Of a DNA stretch of 64,000 bases, positions 59,497 to 64,000 are shown piece by piece; position 1 is the first letter of the stretch; each line of letters opens with the position of its first letter. Position numbers and translations under genes: made by a program. The stretch lies in contig CAJNYU010003062.1 in assembly GCA_905331475.1 (NCBI GenBank), forward strand, positions 62,001 to 126,000, read 5' to 3'. The DNA comes from Rotaria socialis. Taxonomy: Eukaryota; Rotifera; Eurotatoria; Philodinida; Philodinidae. The notes beneath the pieces are model-generated. The model ran no database searches. It saw nothing but the letters and a program-made list of their open reading frames with translations, and was not told the DNA's origin.

Positions 59497-60549
59497 CGGG
59501 CTCCCTTAAATCCATCAAAGATGAAAGAAAACCGTTTTTACTTAACTAATTCTTCAACTTGCCAAGGGAACCAATTCTAAAGCGTTGTTTTCTTGAATCT
59601 TCATCATATATGCGTGAAGACAAAGTTTTAAGCAATTATTTGTCAGAAGTTAATTGCCACACTTGAAATAGATTCAAATGAATTTGTCGGAGCATACTCA
59701 ATTCTACAGGATTCTAACAGTCCGATCTTTCATCTTGAAATACTTACTACCAGATGGCAACCTTACGAATCTTCGTATAAGGATTCATTCCCCAGCCACG
59801 TTAAATAAAATTAATTATGGTTTACATTAGAATGAATAACAATAGTAGATAATACTTATCGAATACATACAGATGAGATATAACAATTTAACGATAAAAA
59901 ATATTTAAAAAATATATAATTCTCTAGCTGAATGTTTATTTTTAAAGAAAATAACAAAAAACTTAATTGTTCATTTGATTTCTTTTGCAATTTTTCCCAC
60001 TGCATTTATTGGAATTTTTATGTATTATCTCACCGCATTCTTCACAAGCCTATAACAAGACAAAAAATCATTTATCGCTTATATGTTAAATAGTTTGAAA
60101 AAATAAAATTCATTTAGTCTCGCAACGAATAAACAAAGATGCTCTTTAAATTTACAAAGAGTTACGCATGTGTTTGGATCGGTTTAAGTTTGCACTTATG
60201 TACTTTTTCTGCATGATATTCACGTAGATGGATGAGGCATCCAAATAATGTTGAAAAGAGTCTATTGAACTCAATCAGTTCGCTTTAATAATACGTAACC
60301 AACGTTTTTATTCTCGAAATATTATGTACTTCGGTGCTAAATTCTCTTGCGATGGTGCAATATATACTTATATTCGCTAATTTTAACTTTTAATCGCAGA
60401 GGAATATATGGACTGATTTTTTAATAGTTTCACCTCTAACAACTTCTTTCAAAAGGTTCATCAAATTTTAGAAATGTTTAAGTGCTTTCAAGACGAAACT
60501 TCCATTTAAACGTTTGACGAATAAAATAGAAGGAAACGATTTACTTTAA
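59497..60549. other. Intergenic, no gene recognised
   Basis: AT-rich, stop-rich sequence between two small repeats. Confidence 0.6.
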
Positions 60550-61046
60550 CCCTTTCTAGCCGGATGTTGCCATTTGGCAACATTGAGTTAACATTTCGTG
60601 CAGGGCTGATCTGTACTCATCATATTTAATTTTTTAGCACATTGATAATTACGCCAATACATTTCTGAGTAAATCCATAAACGTACAAGATAAATATAAC
60701 CTTTCACTGAATACAGGGAGGGCTCGGTTTGGGATCCCCCCAAAAAGGGTCGGAATAGAAATTCTGCGTTTTTTTCGTGTCTTAACTATCAATCGAAGAA
60801 ACAATTAGCGATTAATTTTCTCCTATGGATGTATGATCTATTGAGTTACTCAGATGGATTAAGCAGTGAATTCGAAAAATTGACATGTTGGGATTTTGCT
60901 TGTAGGCCACACTCGACCGTTCGGTAACGTGTAGCTTTTTTTTTGTACCAACGACCACACTTTTAGCATCTCCCTGATAACAGAACTAAGAATTCGCCCA
61001 TAAAGATTTGTTTTCTACCGGTCTTCTAGTAGCCGGCCGGAAAGGG
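60550..61046. mobile_element. piggyBac-type MITE, 497 bp, TTAA target duplication
   Basis: Ends are CCCTTTCTAGCCGG at 60550 and CCGGCCGGAAAGGG ending at 61046, flanked on both sides by TTAA (60546-60549, 61047-61050). CCC termini and TTAA duplications are the mark of piggyBac elements. There is no transposase inside. A small palindrome (gttgccatttggcaac) stands near the left end. Confidence 0.8.
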
Positions 61047-62801
61047 TTAAACATGCTTCTTAAATTTTCCATATGTTCGTTGTTGGGCATGAACATCTGT
61101 TGAGGATACGAATTGTAATTGTTCGGTTGGTTTGCTTGTTGCATAGGAGGTGTAGCTACACCATATTGAAATGCATTCGATCCCATCGGATTTGCCGGAA
61201 TATAAATACTATTGGGAATGTTTGTATTTATAGTTGGATTGGCGTTGATGTTTATTATTGGCTGTTGTTGATTAAACTATAATTAAAAAAAAACAAGGAT
61301 ATATGCTCTTTTTACACAAATTGAGAACAGTCAAAGTCAATCAATTGCAATAGTTTTTGTTTCTTTGTTTGAAAAATCGGCGGCACACGACTAGATTCTA
61401 CGTTAATATAAAAATACTAAAGATAAATAAAGAAAAAAAACTGTTTTTCTTTTAAAATTATAAAACAGATGGTATTGTTTCAATCTTAATTTTAACTGCA
61501 TTGTGTGTTGTTGAGATAACTCCGAAGTGACATTCATTTTGATTAACATTAACGAACTGTAATTCTTACTAAATATACCGAACAAAGTTAATGCCAGTTA
61601 AATAACAGGACGACTATACATATATGGATATCAAAACTCATTAGGAATTCTTATTTATTTTTAATGAATTCTAACTTAAGTTAAAAAAAAACTTCCTACA
61701 ACATTTATGACAAAACATTGCTTTGAGTTAGATTCACGAAAAAAATGAGAACTATTGCGTAGACGTAGACCCTCTTATTATGGATGTTTTTATAATGTAC
61801 TTATTTCATGTTTACTTAACATGTGTTAGCAGATTCATAGAACTTCGATAGAGCCCCCGCAAAAATATAAATGTAACTATCAGTCAACCGTACCTCAGAC
61901 GCTCTTCAACGAGATCCACCAATTACGAAGATTGACTTCAATTAAGAACAAGTTGGTTTATATGACTAGTATACACCATAGTAACGTCACTTTTCTTTTC
62001 ATTCATACCTCAAACTTTTCAGAAATTGTATCCGGATTGAAAAATATAGCATTAATTTAATGCTATATAGATTAATAGAGAAAACAATGAAAAATAAATA
62101 AATTTCTCACCGTGATATGAATGTGGAAGTTCATTCTTTTAGGAGAATATTAGGCACGACTAAATGTGAAACGAATATTGTTGAGCACATAAATATATAT
62201 ATGACCTATATTTTTATCTTTTTCTTTTCTTCACGCATGCACGAAGGTGCCTAGACGACGCATTGAAAAGAAAAAATATATATTGTGCCGAAATAATGAG
62301 TGATGTCATAATATCCTTACACCCAGTAACGACTTATTATCACAAACGCGCTACAGTATCCACATTAGGTGCATCCGCTTTTGGGTATCCGAATTTGGGT
62401 ATTCACTTTTGAGTATCCATATTTATAGATACACATTTATATATATGTATATGTTTTGAAAAGCTGAGGAATTTGAGTTGTTTTGGTGTATCTACTTTTG
62501 GATATCCACTTTTGGGTATCCACATTTATATATATATATATACATAAAAGTGGATACCCAAAAGTGGATACGCTTAATGTGGTTACATCAGATTGTAGAT
62601 GCACTAAGAATGGATACTCCATAAACTATTGCTGCATAGGGTATTGTGACGTAAAACTCTCGATACCCAGTGTAAAGGTATTATGACATCTATGGTTTTT
62701 TTTTGATGAGAAAAAGAAACCGTGATTGTTTGATCTGGAGGGTGTTGGTCTTCATGTTCTATTTCATAAATAGCACCCGTACATCCACACCCTTTATCCA
62801 T
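60986..62801 (-). CDS. Short Asn/Gln/Pro-rich protein ending inside a piggyBac MITE
   Basis: Exon 2 (60986..61276, minus strand) is a clear coding-like exon behind an acceptor. It is rich in Asn, Gln, Pro and Met (N-P-T-I-N-T-N-I-P-N-S-I-Y-I-P, then QYGVATPPMQQANQPNNYNSYP). Its last 20 codons and the stop lie in the MITE, joined in frame at the TTAA. A possible first exon is 62721..62801 (start MDKGCGCTGAIYEIEHEDQ), phase-compatible through a 1444-bp intron, giving 123 aa in all. The link of the two exons is a guess based on phase. I do not recognise the protein; such regions occur at the tails of endocytic and RNA-binding proteins. Confidence 0.4.
61277..62301. other. Putative intron or intergenic DNA, no gene recognised
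   Basis: AT-rich DNA upstream of the Asn/Gln-rich exon. No motif beyond short T-runs. Confidence 0.55.
62302..62690. mobile_element. 389-bp MITE-like repeat containing a TATCC minisatellite
   Basis: End words GATGTCATAATATCCTTACAC (62302) and its imperfect reverse complement (GTGTAAAGGTATTATGACATC, ending 62690) match at 19 of 21 positions. Inside, a degenerate unit of about 14-17 bp (tatccacttttggg) is repeated from about 62357 and appears in inverted orientation at about 62549..62572, forming a hairpin around a (TA)n loop. Confidence 0.55.
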
Positions 62802-63284
62802 GATTGCACTCGTTCATTTTATTTTATTCGATCATTGCCTCTACTAAGTTAGAGAGTAAAATAGTATTAAAGTCAACTGGGAACAGCGGATGCAATATCA
62901 ATCGAAAACAATGGTAAACGGTTGGATTTTTATTCGCTGATAATGATCCTAAAGATTCCTTTTTCAATTACACATTTTCTCGGTCGAGTATAATTGAATT
63001 TATGTATCATTGCATTTGAACAGTTTCAATGAGCTAAATATTTATAGTTGAAAATACTTCAGCCTCTATCGGCTTGCTCTGAAATAGAATTCCCACCCAA
63101 ACCCTAGATATTATGTCCTGACACTCGATCGATGAATATATTTTGAGAATACAATGCGAAATCAAATCACTGTATTGACAAATAAAGTCTAATTATTTAT
63201 TTACAGTTTACCACTCGATTGTGTCTATTCTAGTGCCAAACGAATAAAAAATACATGCTAGCCGTACATTAAAAAGAAAATAAT
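62802..63284. other. Intergenic, 3' flank of the coiled-coil gene
   Basis: Contains AATAAA-type signals on either strand but no gene. Confidence 0.55.
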
Positions 63285-64000
63285 CTAATTTGCTTTTGTT
63301 CCACGACCAATATAATCTAACATAGCTGTACGTAAAAAATGCAGTCGTCTCTCTTCATCATGTTTCAATCGACTAACTTCTTGTTCTCGTTGATTTAATT
63401 TTGTTTGTATATCGGCTAAACGTGTTTCAAGTTCACGTATTGTATTTCGATCATTAAAACGTTGATCTATTGATGAAAAATAATATATTTCTAATAGAGT
63501 TAAAGTGTAATTACCTTTCAAATCATTTTCTAATTGTTTTATACGATCTTTTAGTTCTGTATTAATGTCAATATCTTTTTGAATCAAACGTAATCTTTTT
63601 TCAAAATCAGTTTTAAGTTTTTCGCGACTTTCAAGGATTTCTGTATCTTTACTAAGATTAGACTATGAAAAGAATAATTAATGATAAAAATAATTAATTT
63701 CACCAAGAATAAAATTTACCGTTTGAACTGATTCTATTTGTCGTTTCAACGTTTCAATTTCAACTAGTTGAAAATTAATTTTTTGTTGAAACTCTCGATT
63801 ACATAACAGCTGTTGACCATATCGAGACTATAAACAGAAGAATATTCAACTATCGAATAGTTATATGTTTACTTCGAGATCTTCTCTTGTTGTTATCAAT
63901 GAACTTATACGATCTTGAAGTTCATGCTGTTTTTTTTCTTCTTCATTTTTCAAGCGTAATTTCTCTTGTTGGAAGTTTTCTTCATAATTTAACTTTTGCG
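63285..64000 (-). CDS. Coiled-coil protein, 3' part
   Basis: Four exons on the minus strand in frame: 63873..>64000, 63720..63827, 63515..63662 and 63285..63466, about 188 C-terminal residues. The sequence is almost wholly Gln/Glu/Lys/Arg/Leu with heptad-like spacing (QEKLRLKNEEEKKQHELQDR, ETLKRQIESVQT, TIRELETRLADIQTKLNQRE). It closes with a less charged tail, RRLHFLRTAMLDYIGRG. The short conserved-looking tail suggests a golgin or centrosomal-type tether, but I cannot name the family from this piece. The 5' end is beyond the window. Introns are 45-57 bp. Confidence 0.7.

Noticed and set aside
1..64000. CRISPR arrays, bacterial operons or prophage
   Set aside because: Splice structure, tRNA type and gene set are animal; no regular short direct-repeat arrays were seen.

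Overview
This is a nuclear window from an AT-rich, intron-rich invertebrate animal. Its genes (eRF3, TEFM, NCOA5-like, UBALD, UQCRC2, LIG1, calpain-15/SOL, NATD1, mS26, ERICH2, a claudin-like protein) form a typical metazoan set. Most introns are only 50-60 bp with plain GT-AG ends and sit beside a few introns of 1-2 kb. Short introns, close same-strand gene neighbours with splice-acceptor-like sequence between them, and decayed Tc1/mariner, hAT and piggyBac-type elements suggest a spiralian, with a bdelloid rotifer as my best guess. That assignment is inference. All genes below were assembled by hand from splice sites and reading-frame continuity.

Layout. 1-5 kb: the 3' part of eRF3 followed closely by a TEFM-like gene (+). 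6.6-7.7 kb: an intronless gamma-glutamylcyclotransferase-like gene (+). 8.9-9.85 kb: a dead mariner element. 11-12.2 kb: an ADP-ribosylglycohydrolase (-). 15.3-16 kb: a four-TM claudin-like protein (+). 16.2-21.2 kb: a transposon pile-up around an intron-containing, broken hAT transposase, with a 126-base assembly gap. 22.2-24 kb: a GT10 fucosyltransferase (+). 25-28.9 kb: an NCOA5-like RRM protein (+). 30.5-30.9 kb: a small secreted protein (-). 35.1-35.7 kb: UBALD (+). 35.9-39.4 kb UQCRC2 (-) and 39.6-44.8 kb DNA ligase I (+) are divergent and share a 148-bp intergenic region. 45.1 kb: tRNA-Met. 47.3-52.4 kb: calpain-15 (-). 54-56.8 kb: a tight NATD1, mS26, ERICH2 cluster (+). 59-63 kb: several small non-autonomous elements, one forming the C-terminus of a short N/Q-rich gene (-). 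63.3 kb to the end: the 3' part of a coiled-coil gene (-).

Themes. Several genes serve mitochondria (TEFM, UQCRC2, mS26, and a ligase I with a possible mitochondrial leader). The same-strand clusters have poly(A)-like signals and splice acceptors packed between coding sequences, as expected if transcripts are polycistronic and resolved by spliced-leader trans-splicing. About half the window carries no recognisable gene.
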